Source: Glomus cerebriforme (lineage: Eukaryota; Glomeromycota; Glomeromycetes; Glomerales; Glomeraceae). Taken from it: DNA of 64,000 nt. Positions 43,096 to 57,111 of this stretch are shown here, in pieces. Made by a program: the position numbers and the translations under genes. The notes below the pieces were generated by a model. That model was not told the origin of the DNA. It worked only from the letters and a program-made list of their open reading frames with translations, and did no database searches. Within the stretch, counting starts at the first letter, position 1; each line of letters starts with the position of its first letter. The stretch spans positions 26,192 through 90,191 of the forward strand of contig QKYT01000362.1 in the NCBI GenBank assembly GCA_003550305.1. The letters run 5' to 3'.

Positions 43096-44265
43096 AGTTG
43101 TCATGACACATCCTTTGTAAATTTTACAAAAATACATCTATAAATATTTAGTCTCTAAATTTAAAAACTAGATTCACTGGATTCTCCCTTTAAACTTTTA
43201 AACTTCTCTCTCTCTATAATTTTTATCTTTTCTCTCTACCCTTTTTACCTTTAAATTCTTTCTGACTTTCTTGTACTGTATATGTCTCTTCTCTTCCTTA
43301 TACTGTATATGAGGTCTTCTTCATATCAGGCAAGGAAAGACTGGTCAGATAGTCGAATATCTCCTATCTGGCCAGTTTGGTTTAGATTAGAATTCCCTTT
43401 TTCATTTTCTTGTATTTATGCTTATAAAGCAATGTTAAAGACTAATGAGATCAGTGATGAGGAGATATCAACAAACAGCAAAAAGATAAAAGAAAAAAGA
43501 TGATATACTACTTCAAAATAAAATAAAAAATATGCAACAACTTTAAAAAAGAAGTATTCAAGATAATTAACCCATTTCAGCATGCTGAAACTTAAAAATC
43601 AAAACCTTAAAAACAGGGTGAAGATATAATACAACAAAGAAATAAAAGAGATGAGTTCAAGATAACAGAGAAGACGCGAAAAGTGAAAGATAGAATAAAA
43701 GAAATGGAAGAAAAGATAAACAAGTTAAAAGAAATATTAAGCAAAGAAAATATTTGCCATCTGGTGAATGATTAAAAGGGCAACAAGAAATATAACAAAT
43801 TGTTGGACTTTAAAAGAATAATAAAAGAAACAGGTCACCAATAATAACAGATAAAGTAGAAATCAAAGAACATTTTCAAAGATGAAGACAAAGTAAGATT
43901 AAAAGAACAATTTGAAGAAAAATGAATATAGTCAAAGAAAGGTATACTGGCTTAGAAATAAGATGCTGGTCACTTAATTGTGGAAAAAAGTTGGGAATAA
44001 AAGATGTAATAAGGTAGTAGGAATAGAAAGGATATAAAAATAAAATATATTAATAAAATCAACAAAAACAAACAACAATAATAGAAATAAAATAGAAAGG
44101 ATGGAGTAGTAATATTAGATTACTTATTTTTTAGTAATTTTATTTATTAAATGTATCAAATAATATTTTTTTTTTTTAATAAATAAAATAATTTTTTAAA
44201 TTTTGTGAATTGTTTCGACCGGATAATCTAATGTAATGGGTAACTACTACTCTATTCATTTTCTA
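43096..44265 (+). repeat. Dispersed repeat R1, copy 2
   Basis: It starts with TGTCATGACACATCCTTTGT, shared with copy 4. The head hairpin motif is at 43295-43391, the middle TAATTAACCCATTTCAGCATGC near 43565 and the tail GAATTGTTTCGACCGGATAA near 44208. A TATAAATA box-like sequence lies about 40 bp from the start. Confidence 0.65.
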
Positions 44266-44499
44266 ATCACCAAAACTGGACGATTTATTTTACTTTTATT
44301 TTCTTTATTTGAATAAATAAATTATCACCATATCACGTGATAATGTAATACTCTATTTGATAATAAAGTGTAATAGATTAATATTAAAATATTGTATTTA
44401 AGAAGCGTGTTTTACAAAATGAGTTGCGCCATGCAAAATAATAAAATCATCAAATATTAAAACAATTTTTTTTTTACAATCACGAGCAATTCTTGGATG

Positions 44500-44765
44500 T
44501 TACGGACTTCCCAGAATAAATTCAGCATAGTTATGAACAAGATGAATGGCCAATAATTTAATGCTCACTATAAGGACCTGCTTGACCAGTTACCTCCGTC
44601 TATAAAGAGTGATGATTTGATTCATTTTATAGAGCGATCTTTTTGCATGAGATTTTGTATAAAGATCCTGAGTTAATTAAATAAATGCTTTATGACGATA
44701 CCCAAATGTTCGTCATGTTGTGAAGTTTCCACCAAGATGGTATCAATCTACTGAATGTGAGCGCC
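44500..44765 (+). pseudogene. Short decayed coding fragment, unknown
   Basis: Pieces of protein-like sequence appear in shifting frames (FNAHYKDLLDQLPPSIKSDD, then LIHFIERSF, then LHEILYKDPELIK). The stretch has more even base use than its surroundings. Too little remains to name a family. Confidence 0.25.
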
Positions 44766-45175
44766 TTTCACATTAGTATCATAATCTGTCTGCCCAACTT
44801 TATCTTTACAAATTATTTTAAAATTATTCTTGGATGATAAAATTTAGAAAAAAAAAAATTTTTATTATGGCAGTTTATTTTCAATCGCTACTGTCGTTAA
44901 ATTATTTATTTTGGAAATTATTTTATTGGTTAATAGAATAAATGATAGTACAGATAATTAAAATTTTAATTAAGAATATATTGATTAAAGTTTTGAGATA
45001 AATATAATAATTCATTATTCATCATTTATATTATCTTTGCATTACCTCATGAACACGTTTTTTTTAAAAAAAAATTTCATAATAAATGTAAAATTTAAAA
45101 ACTTGTAAAATTCATAATTATTGCGTCTAAAATTCATAAAATCTTAAGACAATTTATATATGGTATTTTTTTTAT

Positions 45176-46699
45176 TCATTTCGTTACGATTTGAAATACT
45201 TCATAATCTTCTAGTACAAATTTATCTTCAGTATCTCTTATATTTTTCTCATAGTTATCTTTTTTGCATATATTATATTCAAAATTCATCGATGAGTTTG
45301 AATACCAAAGAACTGATAATTTGAGATCAGGACCACCAAATGAAGGACCAAATCTATTATTATTATATAATGCTCTATCCATGTTTTTTACATGACTTAA
45401 AATTGAATTATCAATTATATTTTTATTCTTAAAAGAAAATATAAAACTATATTTAGTTTGACCCCATCCAACAGAAGATTCCCATATTGAAGGATTATAT
45501 CCACCAAGAATTTCTCCAGTTCCATTCACTTTAATAAATGTAACGGTATTAGGTTTATCATCACATAATTCATGGAATTTTTTAGGAGTAAACCCATCTC
45601 TGCTTCCTCTTAACAACAATACAAATTTATATGGTAAGTATAATTCTCTCAGATGTGAAAATTTACTATTAATATCCACTTTATCAATCCACCTTGAAAT
45701 GATTGAAATAATATTTATATTAACAATATTTGATTCAATAGTTTCATCAATATTTTTATATCTAGGAAGCAAAATACAATTGCTTGGTTTACAATTAGGA
45801 TCTAAATAAGAATTTAATAAATTTTCATAAAGTTGATGTTTTAAAAGTTTTTTGTATGGACGAACTTTTTGTACAAATTCTTCAGAAGATAAACTAAAAA
45901 ATCTAATTAAAGGTAAACAATTTTGTAAAGTATTTTCCATTGATTTGAAATCGTTGTCTGTCCAAGTATCAGGATCTGGAACGAGACTTTGATTTTTTGC
46001 AAGACCCCATTTTAATATATGATCCCAAACTTCAATTTCTTTCATTTGTAAATTATCTTTTTTAATAAGCGATACCAAGGATTTTTCAGTAAGAGAAGTA
46101 AAATCAAGTGATTTAAATATTTTTTCAGGAGATTTAGCCATAAAATCTGTACAAAATTGTTGAAGCTCTAATAAGTTATTAGATTGAAAACTTGTTCGAT
46201 GTGCAATTTCAAAATGTTGTTCAATCCATTCAGATTTATTTTCAATAAAATATTTTTGTAAATAATCAACTAGCTCTTGAAGAAAAAGCATATCTGCAGC
46301 GACCAAGACATTAAAAATATCTAAGGTATCTTGCCCATTCAGTGAAAAAATTCCACCATAAATATACCTTTATTATAAAATTTAAAGTTAAATTCAAAAC
46401 ATTAAAAAGAAATTATTTAATATATGAATATGTATTATTATTTACCTTAAAATAATTTGGAAGATTTCCGATGATATGTTTGGTAATCTAATATGAGTTA
46501 AGACGTTATCATTATTTTTTTTAATGGAGACTAAAGTTCTTCTTAAATATGGGGAACGATAACATAAAATGCTTGTATGTCCACGGAATATTTTTACATC
46601 AGGATCTTCACCAATTTCAATTGTAATATCATAATATTCATCATTTTCCAATAATTCAATAAAGTTTTGACTTAATTTTGAAAAAAATTGAGTAGTCAT
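45176..46699 (-). CDS. BTB-BACK-TLDc protein, paralogue A
   Basis: Exon 1 (46446-46699) encodes the BTB domain: FIELLENDEYYDITIEIGED, then FRGHTSILCYRSPYLRRTL and RLPNISSEIFQIILR. A 78-bp intron follows (46368-46445). Exon 2 (45176-46367) begins YIYGG and gives the BACK region (FCTDFMAKSPEKIFKSLDFT; VWDHILKWGLAKN). The TLDc domain follows (IISRWIDKVD...LLLRGSRDGFTPKKFHELCD...ILGGYNPSIWESS...GPSFGGPDLKLS...NYEKNIRDTEDKFVLEDYEV). Such proteins can act as cullin-3 adaptors through BTB; TLDc is a stress-associated domain. BTB-TLDc genes are strongly expanded in Rhizophagus. The upstream block at 46745-46819 is shared with the other paralogues. The frame is intact. Confidence 0.9.
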
Positions 46700-46744
46700 C
46701 TTTGAGTTTAATTTTTAATCGAAACAAAATATTGTTTAACAGAA

Positions 46745-46819
46745 AGTACGGCTGAAAGTTACATGATCGACCAGTTGCATCTTTAAATAAAGAATATCAT
46801 CGTGGCGCAGGCGCAGTAG
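46745..46819 (-). promoter_or_regulatory. Conserved BTB-TLDc upstream block (paralogue A)
   Basis: Read on the minus strand it is CTGCGCCTGCGCCACGATGA..., a TTTAAA stretch, GTCGATCATGTAACTTTCAG and CCGTACTTTC. The same order and spacing occur before the other three paralogues. The GC-rich dyad sits about 105-115 bp upstream of the ATG. Confidence 0.75.
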
Positions 46820-49258
46820 TTATGGTGAAAAATTTTAGCCAACAGATGATCTTTTATTTAGTTGTTTCTTACAAAAATATGAAACTATATAACTAAAAAA
46901 ATTTGTTCATACTTAGATTACCTACTGTATAAATAGTTATGAATTGTGTAATGTATGGTTCTATTTCAGGTTCAGGCGAAAAAATGAAATGGCGTACTGC
47001 GGCGAACTGGTAGGTGACGTGATTATTAATTAACCTATTAATTTTTTTTATGAAACTTTGAGTATTTTCATGTGGCCAGCTATATGTTGCTTTGTCAAGA
47101 ATTACTTCATATAAACACTCATATTAAAATTCTTGTACTATGCAAGAATCATCAGGACTATCAGACCAAAAATATTGTTTATAATGAAGTCTTTCAAAGT
47201 ATTTAACAACATAAATTGTAAACATAATTTATATATACAATTTTATTTTTGGCATTGATATCAATATTAGCTATAAATTTCTAATTATAAACAAATAAAA
47301 ACTTTAAGCCACCTATTGATATCATGTAGGATCTAATTTTCCTGAATATAAATCAAAATTCTTCTTTGTTTATGTCACAGCTTATTTCTGGAATATTTTT
47401 TTTGTGTACACGATTTAATATATTAGTTTAAGCTCATTGATCCTGGTGCGAAGCAACGGGTTAAGCTAGTCTATATTAAAAAAATTATCTAACAGACTAA
47501 TAAATAGATAATTATATAATACAAATATAATAAAAATGCATTAATTAATAAGAGTTTTATCTTACTATATATGTCAAGGCGATTTATTAGTAAATAAACA
47601 ATCAACCTTTGTAATATTGTCTCATGACTCAGATATGTTGAAAAATGTTTTATATTTGCTTTACATGTGTAACATGTCACTGTATATTCTGCTAGTTATA
47701 TTAACAGAATTACTTTTTAATAAGGGATTTACTTTGTTGCATTTCATATATTTATTTCTTCTTTCAATAATTTATTTTAGTTGTTTTAAGTGAAAATTTT
47801 GATATATTTTCTTGAATTGATTAATGGCATTCCTGATTACATATAATTGAAATACGTAAATTTTAACAAAGTGAAACAAAAATCAAATTCGCGCCATCGA
47901 TTTTAAATATCCTGATCTAAATTTTTCGTTCATGATGCAAGAATTAATAGGATTAATACCAATTAAAATTTGCAGTTAAAATACATTTACAACGGGTATA
48001 TAGCACTGGCTTTCAACCTGACGGCCTGATAAGATTTATTATAGTTAGATGTTTACTTTTCATATAAAAGAAACTTTGTAATAGTTACTTTAGCAAGTAT
48101 CAAGTATCAACTAGTATAATTTATTCATTAGGGAACTACCATTAGCGCATCTGAAGCGTATTATAATTATTAAAAATAAAAAATTGCACTAACATACTAA
48201 TGTAATATCTCTTTTAAAAAAACTTTTAATGATAAATTTAATATATAAAACTACATTTCCATGTTGTTCTTCGAAACGGTCTTATATTACACAAATGTTT
48301 AGTATATTTATTTTTGGGAATAAATTTTTTGGCAGCATATGCGTAACATTCTTTTAAAATCAGAAAATCATCAGAAACGAAATAATTTTTTTTTAAATGC
48401 GTGAATGCAGTATTTTATTATATAGTAAAATATCTACATTACTATATATTATATAAACACTATATGGAGCTTCCCCCTATACCACACCATTATAGTACTA
48501 TTTACGTACTATGAATTATCTATTTATCACGGAATACATTTTAATAAAGAAAATAATCAAAAAGTTTGATATTTTAAAAAGAAGTTTAGAAGGTACTATG
48601 CTAATTAAAAATACTTAAATTTGGCAACACAATCTCTATGAATTTATAATTTTGTTAATAGGAAATTGTGCTAAATATGTTATGTACATTGGATATAAAA
48701 TTATATTATCTTTTTTTTTCAATAATTACAAAAAAATATTTTCTTAAAAACTTTATTTTTTATTTTTAAGATATTGAAATGACGATTGTATTAAATAAAT
48801 CGAAACTGGTTGAAAAAATGTGGCCTCCCAACGACAACAGGAGAATTCATTAGGGTATCTTTTAATGTATTATCATTACGTATATTTTTACAATTAAAAT
48901 GTTCGTTGTGTTGCAAATTAAATAATTTAGTTCGCTTTTTTACCTATCATCTTCATCTCTTTAATTTATTATATTTTACTGCCAAATAAAAATAAATAAA
49001 TAAATAAGGCGACGAAAATTTTAATTTGTATTAAAGTTATTGGATGAAAAATTAGTTTTACACTTTTGCAGTAAAAAAGGAAACAGCTTATTTTCAATTG
49101 TTCCTATTATTAACTGGGATCAATTCTTATCCCGCCACCCGTCCAATAATTAGTAATTCATTTCCCATTAATAAATGAATATCTCAAATTTTCTATAAAA
49201 TTTCTCAAGAAAACTTGAAAAAAAAACATTATATATAACAAAATTTATATATTTTTGT
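46820..49258. other. Gene-free AT-rich region between paralogues A and B
   Basis: No protein-like ORF is seen. A TCGTTCATGATGCAAG motif near 47930 resembles TCGTTCGTGATGCAG near 62788 upstream of paralogue D, hinting that flanking DNA was duplicated with the genes. A short (AAAT)n tract lies near 48990. Confidence 0.45.
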
Positions 49259-50799
49259 TCATTTCATGATTTGAAATACTTCATAATCTTCTAGTAAAAA
49301 TTCACCTTCAGTATCTCTTAACTTTTTCTCATAATTATCTTGCTTGCATATATTATGATCAAAAGTAGAACTGACAGGTAAGTTTGACGAATTTCCGATT
49401 TGTGAATATGACATATAAACTGATAATTTGAGATCAGAACCACCAAATGAAGGACCAAATCTATTATTATTATATAATGCTCTATCCATACTTTTTATGT
49501 TACTTAAGATTGAATATTTAAGTTCATCTTTATTCTTAAAAGAAAATATAAAACTACAAGATTGACTCCAACCACCAGTAGATTTCCATATTGAAGGATT
49601 ATATCCACCTAGAATTTCTCCAGTTTCTTTTACTTTAATAAATGTAACAGTATTAGGTTTATCATCACATAATTCATGAAATGTTTTAGGAATCAACCCA
49701 TCTCTGCTTCCTCTTAATAACAATTTAAATTTGTATGGCAAATATAATTTTCTCAAATGAGTAAAATTATTATTGATATCCACTTTATCAATCCATCGTG
49801 AAATAATTGAAATAATATTTAAATTAACAATATTTGATTCAATAGTTTCATCAATATTTTTATATCTAGGAAGCAAAATACTATTACTTGGTTTACAATT
49901 AGGATCTAAATAAGAATTTAATAATTCTTCATAAAGTTGATGTTTTAAAAGTTTTTTGTATGGACGAACTTTTTGTACAAATTCTTCAGATGATAAACTA
50001 AAAAATCTAATTAAAGATAAACAATTTTGTAAAGTATTTTCCATTGATTTGAAATCGGTATCTGACCAAGTATCAGGATCTAGAACGAGACTTTGATTTT
50101 TTGCAAGTCCCCATTTTAATATATGATCCCAAACTTCTATTTCTTTCATTTGTAAATCATCTCTTTTAATAAGCAAGATTAAAGATTTTTCAGGAAGAGA
50201 GGTGAAGTCAAATGATTTAAATATTTTCTCTGGAGATTTAGCCATAAAATCTGTACAAAATCGTTGTAATTCTAATAAATTATTTGATTGAAAACTTGTT
50301 CGATGAGTAAGCTCAAAATATTGTTCCATCAACTCAGATTTGTTTTCAATTAAATATTTTTGTAAATAATCAACTAATTCTTGAAGGTTAAGATTATCAG
50401 CAGTGGCCAATACTTTTAAAACTTCTGAAATATCTTGCTCATCTAATGAAAGAATGCCACCATAAATATATCTATTATAAAAATTTAATTTATTTTAAAA
50501 AAGTTCATGAAGTTATTTAATTATGCATGAATATATATTACCTACCTTAAAATAATTTGAAAGATTTCTGGTGATATGTTTGATAATCTAATATGAGTTA
50601 AGACGTTATCATTATTTTTTTTAATGGAGGCTATAGTTCTTCTTAAATATGAAGAACGATAACATAAAATGCTTGTATGTGCACGGAATATTTTTACGTT
50701 AGGATCTTCACCAACTTCAATTGTAATATCATAATTTTCATCATCTTCCAATAATTCAATAAAGTTTTGACTTAGTTTCGAAAAAAATTGAGTATTCAT
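49259..50799 (-). CDS. BTB-BACK-TLDc protein, paralogue B
   Basis: Exon 1 is 50546-50799 (BTB: DITIEVGEDPNVKIFRAHTS), the intron is 50472-50545 (74 bp) and exon 2 is 49259-50471 (BACK plus TLDc). It is very close to paralogue A, with the intron at the same codon. It differs by a longer loop after LKLSV (YMSYSQIGNSSNLPVSSTFD) before the final NICKQDNYEKKLRDTEGEF strand. The frame is intact from ATG to stop. Tandem same-strand placement with A suggests local duplication. The annotated role is by family only: probable adaptor or stress-response protein. Confidence 0.9.
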
Positions 50800-50840
50800 C
50801 GTTGTGTTTAATTTTTAAAAAAAAAAAAAAAAGAAAAAGT

Positions 50841-50926
50841 TGTGGCTTAAAAATTTGATCAACGAATTTGATCAACATTACATGATTGACTATATAAGCT
50901 TTTATTTACCGTGGCGCATGCGCAGT
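50841..50926 (-). promoter_or_regulatory. Conserved BTB-TLDc upstream block (paralogue B)
   Basis: It has the most symmetric version of the dyad (plus strand TGGCGCATGCGCAG, 50912-50925), followed toward the gene by the TTTAAA-like spacer, a CAATCATGTAA motif and TTGATCAAATTTTTAAGCC. It lies about 115 bp upstream of the ATG. Confidence 0.75.
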
Positions 50927-51199
50927 ATTCAATAAATGTTTTTTCACGATCTTCACGATTTGAAAGTCACTAATCGATTAGTCAGCAATCTACTGATTAC
51001 GTCGATACTCGATAGTCAAAAATCAGCTCACGATATATAAGGTAAGACAGAAAATTGTAGACCAATTGAATATAGTAATTTAAACATTATGTACAGTATA
51101 TAAGTAAATAACATTTTGGTCATGTGAAATGAAAAAAAACTTGATATTAATATTATAACGTATTGGACTACGTAAGATATACTGTATTTAATATTGATA

Positions 51200-51560
51200 T
51201 GCAAATTCTTCATGACATTCTAGTAAATTTTAAAAAGGTATTCTATATAAATACTCATTTTATTATTAAATTTTTTCTGAATTTTTTTTTCTCTCTATAA
51301 TTTATTATTCCTAGAATTACCTTTAAATCCCTCTTTACCTTCCTTACACTGCATATGAGTTATTTTTCTCATTACAGGCAAGGAAAAACTGGTCATTTAG
51401 TTGAGTCTCTCCTAACTGGCTGGTTTGGTTTAGATTAGGACTCATTCTTTTCTCGTATCTTTTTTTGTGTATTATTATGTTTATGAAATCATCGTGGAAG
51501 ACAAAAGAAATAAGAAGAAATCCGAAAATAGAAGTACATACCATCTTTAAACCAGACGTA
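51200..51560 (+). repeat. Dispersed repeat R1, copy 3 (5' part only)
   Basis: The start is CTTCATGACATTC..., with TATAAATACTCA near 51247. The head motif at 51341-51438 has CATATGAG...CTCATTACAGGCAAGGAAAAACTGG and GGTTTAGATTAGGA. The similarity fades after about 51560, so the 3' half is missing. Confidence 0.6.
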
Positions 51561-54500
51561 ATGAAGAGAGTAAATATCAGAAAGCTTTACTTGTGGGAAT
51601 TAAAATTATAAAGATATTAATCATAAGGTATATTGTGAGTTAACCATAATTAATTGCAGTGCTATTTTTTCGTTGCTTATATAACTTAGATCAATACCAA
51701 AAGAGGCTACTAAGAAACTATGAAATGTGACCGGAGTTAGCAAGAAAAAAAGTATTGAGCTTGAAAGAAAACTAGATATTTGTAACTGAACAGCAACAAA
51801 GTGAATAACTTCCATTCAAATGCGATTAGAATTGAAAATGAAAGGAGAATATTAATATCACATAGAATAAATGGATATTTGTGACTATTTATGATAATCA
51901 AGTGGATGACTTTCATTTAAATATCAATCATGATTTACAATCAAAAAGAAGCAAACCATTTAGATATGGCTGACATTGACAACAAAATAGGAAATGTTGA
52001 TGCTACATGGGATAAAATAGTATTTGTTAAATGACCGACCAGTAACATAAATCAAGATGATTACTATAAATAATATATTTATAGGAATGTGAATGTGAGC
52101 AAAAATCATTCAGTGATACAGGAGTTGCAAGTTTCTTTGGTAATATTAATAGTGGTAAATGTAAATATTGCACCTTTTCCATAAACTTTGGGATACCATT
52201 TCTCAGGTCAGGTGGTTTTAATAATACAAGCACTGGTGAAAGGAAATATATATATAAAAGAATGGCGCTAGTAATAAAGAAATATGGCAAATGGTTGTGA
52301 TTTAGTAAAATGGAAAATATGGTCAAGAGAGGCACCAGCAATTGGCAAAACAGGAAATAATAGCAAAATTGGAAATAATGACGCACGTAAAAGGGCTGCA
52401 ATGGGTAGGGAAAATGTTGGTAAAGAAAGGTATTAGGAAAAAGGTTAATTGTAAATTGTTTTTAGAAAATATGTTTATACTTGTTTACTTTTTATATCTT
52501 TGTTTTATTTTATTATTTCTTGATTTCTTTATATAAAAAAAATATTTTAAAAATATAATTAAAAAATATAAATTAAAAAATAATCAGAATTTCTGTTATT
52601 TTTCAAATTGTAAAAAAAAAAGTTTAACAAATGAAAAAATGATTTTTACAAAAAAATTTCACAATTAAGTTGCCACTTTATCAATGCATTATCCTTTACT
52701 GTTTTTAAAATACAAAAATATTCTATATCAGATGAGTGAAAAAATGAGATACAAGAAATACTGGATATTTAATTTTGTTAATGAAAAAGATATTATTTAT
52801 GAAGAGAACCTTAACACAGAGATAACTTTATTTATATATAAATAATATGCAATAATATTTCTATAATACATACTGTTGAACTTCTATACACTATACTCAG
52901 GCAATCCTACTTTACAACTTTCTGTCTTAACTATAATTTACTTTATAATTAATTGTCCTTTAGTTGATAGGTTGTGACGTATCACTAGTTAACGCAGGCA
53001 AATTTGCCTGTATTACAGATTGAAGGATACATATAAACTAGTATAGTTAAATAATATTTATTAAAAAATAAAAAAAAATTAAAAAAAAAATAATGAATAA
53101 ACTTATACTTTATTTGTATGTTTTGAGATTAAATTAAATTTTTTATCAATATATTCTTTAACCAATGCTGGTATATTTTAACTAACATTTATAGGATGAT
53201 TTTGAAGAAATGATTTTTCATCGTTAAGATCTTGAATAAGTTTCCTCGCCACTAATCTATGAATCTTTAAATCTTTGAATCTTACCAATTCTGAAGTCCA
53301 GGTTCGGGAGAATCCCTAAAGAAAAAATGAAAAGAATCGATTGTCAAATGAGCACGACTACCCTAATGATGGAATTCAGCCAAAGAATTATATCTGACTA
53401 ATGTTATGGTGAATAAGGCCAATCTTATGGGACTACGCGAAATTCCTCATAAACCATATGTTTATACTACTGTTGGTTCATTTGATAATAATCGAGTCAT
53501 AAACTTGCTAAAAATTTTCTTGCTTCAGAAAAGTTGAAATTTAAACATTTGTGATATAATTTTTATCACTTGTTGATTACTTACTTCTCTTTCAATAAAT
53601 TAATCTTTTTTTATTAATATGTTTAGTTTTTTTCTATTTCTTCCTCCTCATATTCTCCTTTTCCATGATCTATGTTCCTTCTCTATATTTCACCGAGTTA
53701 CTTCATTTAATTCCAATTAGTTGTTCCCTTTTTAATTAACATCCAGTGTACAAACTGATCGTGACTATAAAAAATGAATATTTATTTATCTTGCTTTTTT
53801 TAATCGGAATAAAATTAAAAATTTTTATTTAGTCACACTCTCTCAACTTTTCTAAAACAAACTTGTCCAATAATTAAGTTTTGTCAGACGATAATTTAAA
53901 CTAGATATTTCAACCATACTGAAATACTTCCCTTTACATATAATAATAATTATACTTATTATGTATTAACATGAAAATGGATCTGGCAAACATATAACTC
54001 GTTATTCATTTATAGTATAAAAAGAAATATTTTAAGTTTTTAACATCTAATACCAAATATCGATTAATTATCTTTAAAAGTCTGTTTATACTAATTTTTC
54101 TTTAAGAACAGATGTGTAATTATAATGATAGAATAAGAATTCATTCATACCTTTATAATAAATTTCTTTTTTTTCAAAAATTTGAATCGCGCTTGTGTAT
54201 TTTTTTTTTTTATGAAAAAAGGTACTGTAGAATTCAATTATTACTTAGATATTATGAAAATCTCAAAATTTGACCTTTAATAATTAATTTTTATACATTT
54301 ATGTAATTAAAGATCGATTGTTATAAAGGAACAGTTTAGTAAATAAAAAAGGCAATAAATTGATAATGGCCTTTTGTTGCTTCTTTTAAGAAAAAGCACT
54401 GCATGCACATGAATGATAATTGTATTCTTTTGGTTAAATTGGATTTTTTTTTATGTATCAAATCTTTACGCATTATATTTTCTTGTCCATTAAACACCAG

Positions 54501-56861
54501 TTATTTTATATTATTAAAAATGAATTTATAAAAAAATTATTTTCAACGTGTAGATATGATTTTTTTTATGATTTATAATATCACAATAATTTATCAATCC
54601 AAATTATTATAAATTACTTTCTACAATGTAATACCAATTTTTAGTATTTAATCATTTATTTTATACTAGGAATTATGAATGATTGATTAGATTTGAAAGT
54701 TATAAGAAATCTTGTATAATTAACTATTGTAAAGAACTTAAGAAACCTTTAGCTGTCAGCAAATTATGTGTTATGTAATATATCACGTGTAATGTTTGAT
54801 ATTGATGGATCAAAAAATCTTTTCTAAGCCGAACTAAGACAAACTAAGCCAGTTTAGGCCCATCTTTCGATTTATTTCCATTTTTAAAAGTTTGATTTTT
54901 TTTCTTTGTCTAATCTCTTCCCTTTTATTTTCATTATTATTCTTTTTGGTAAATAAATATCATATTTAAAAATAATTCATATTAAACCTTACAAGTAGAA
55001 AAAAAACCACACACCAAGAAACCTTAAACAATTATGAGTGTCATGTAGTTTATATATACTCAAGTAACTCAAGTAGCATTCTATTTAGTTGAATAGAATA
55101 ATCATTTATAATCCTATAATCATTTTATTTCAATAATTTTTTTATATCAAAAAACTGATTAGGCTAATAATTTTACCATTTAATTTGAAATATGTTGCAA
55201 GCATAAAGGAAATCACTCAAATAAAAAGTTACCTTTATCAACTCAGCATTAAATTATACTAAATGATTTATCACTTCAGATTAAATATTAGTTACTCATT
55301 CCATCCTATTCACTGATCCATATGTTATTTAAAAAGTAGGAATCCATCATTTTTGGGAAGACTAAGACTTCATTAAATGCCATTTTGAAATCTATAAAGA
55401 ACAATTTAAAAATATACTTTTCTGCTTTACAGCATTACAAATCTTGTCAACATAATTGTTACCAGTTATAATTCAAATGGTAATATTAATAAATATAAAT
55501 ATCAAATGTTATATACTTATATTTAATATATACTATATTAATATGAAAATATTCAATCAAAGAGGTATTTGGCATTCTATTATCATTTCTTGCTAAATGA
55601 TAAATTTAATATGCTGTAAAAGCATGCTAAAAATTATGAGTTAACAAAGAGAAAACACATAGATCAAAATTAAGATCTTTTACTGATATATAAACAGCTT
55701 GCAACAGAGTTTTCATCTAATTTAATAACAGAAATTATGAGTAAAAAATTGATATGCTTTACACAGAAATTACATATTAATATATAATTCACACATTGTA
55801 ATAGATATTTAAATAATATAGAATTTTTTTAATACTTTTAAAAATATATTATATATTATATATAAGGCAATTTGACAATCTCATTGAAAAATATATTTGA
55901 ACAATGATCTTAATGAAATTATATGAAGTCCAAAATTGATGAGAATAATAATATCATTACATGCTTTAAATAAAATTAACTCATCTTTAAAAAAAAATTA
56001 TTATTTTACAGAATACATGGTGAATGATATTTTTGATAGTATGCTTTACAAAGAATTATTGGATTACAAATATTCCCTAATCTTAAATCACCATTTGATT
56101 TACTTAATAAAATCTGTAATAAAGTTCATAATAACATTTACTATATCTTATTTGCAATATGGCATTTATTAGATAGTGGCACAGATTTGAGATTATCTAC
56201 ATCAAACAGTGGATTTATGATTATTGGATGTTTCTAATTTATTATGGGTAAAAAAGAAAATTCATTATTACTCTAAAATTTGTGGCTATACATGAAACTT
56301 ATTTGTATTATAAAATTGGATAATACAATATGACTTAGGCTTGTTTATAGTAATAAATCTATTGCCACAATTAAAAGTTTTGATTTTTATTTGTATACTT
56401 TAAGAAAAATCTGATAGCATTAGTACTTACAAATATTACATGAAAAAATATTATATTTGCTTACATTTTAAATTATAAAATGCAGAAATTGAATTACACC
56501 AATGGATTAAATTATGATTAATTTGCAATTGCTTCTTATTTTTGAACCTTTCTGCAGAATCACAAAGTAAAAAAATAATAATGGTGAAATAATTAAATCT
56601 ATTACAATTATATAAATATTCTAACATTTTTAATTTTAGTAATAAAGAATATAATGGAGTTTTTACATTTTGCTAACATTTGTCTTATATCTTTTATATA
56701 TATTAATTAATACTATTATATTATTAAACACAATATTTTAAGTCACTTGTATTTAATTTTATATTTATATATATATTTATATATCAAATTTTTACTATTT
56801 CACTTTTCACTTTTATATATTAAAAATTCTATATTAGAATAAAATATATTGAAAATTATCT
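51561..56861. other. Long AT-rich region without genes
   Basis: No supported coding sequence, RNA gene or ordered repeat is seen on either strand. The longest open frames (for example 52027-52401 minus) have transmembrane-like composition expected from AT-rich random sequence. A slightly more even stretch at about 53150-53480 might be an old gene remnant, but no motif is recognisable. Confidence 0.45.
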
Positions 56862-57111
56862 TTTATCGCCATGGCGTTTTATCGCAGCCAATAATTTTGG
56901 CTGGAATTAAGATTTGATCAGGGTTAGGTTAGGATTAGAGTTAGGATTAGGGTCAGGTGATTAGGTTTAGTATCATGTCTCATCACACCCACCTTTCTCC
57001 ATTTTTATTAAATATTCTGGGGACTTAGGATTTTTTTGAAGGTGAAATCCTATTTGTCATCATTATATATCATGCTGGTGATAAATTACTATAAAACGCC
57101 ATGGCGATAAA
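56862..57111. mobile_element. 250-bp MITE with perfect 21-bp ends and telomere-like core
   Basis: TTTATCGCCATGGCGTTTTAT (56862-56882) and its exact reverse complement (57091-57111) define the ends; each arm itself contains the palindrome CGCCATGGCG. The interior has a run of TTAGG-type units (GGGTTAGGTTAGGATTAG..., about 56919-56970). It has no coding capacity. Flanking TTAT/AAATT repeats are too AT-rich to fix the target duplication. Confidence 0.8.

Noticed and set aside
52027..52536. Overlapping open frames on both strands
   Set aside because: Composition is what AT-rich sequence gives by chance (Phe/Leu/Ile/Tyr runs); no domain, intron structure or conserved neighbour.
56919..56970. True chromosome end suggested by TTAGG/TTAGGG repeats
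   Set aside because: The tract is short, imperfect and enclosed by perfect inverted repeats, with genes on both sides, so it is interstitial.
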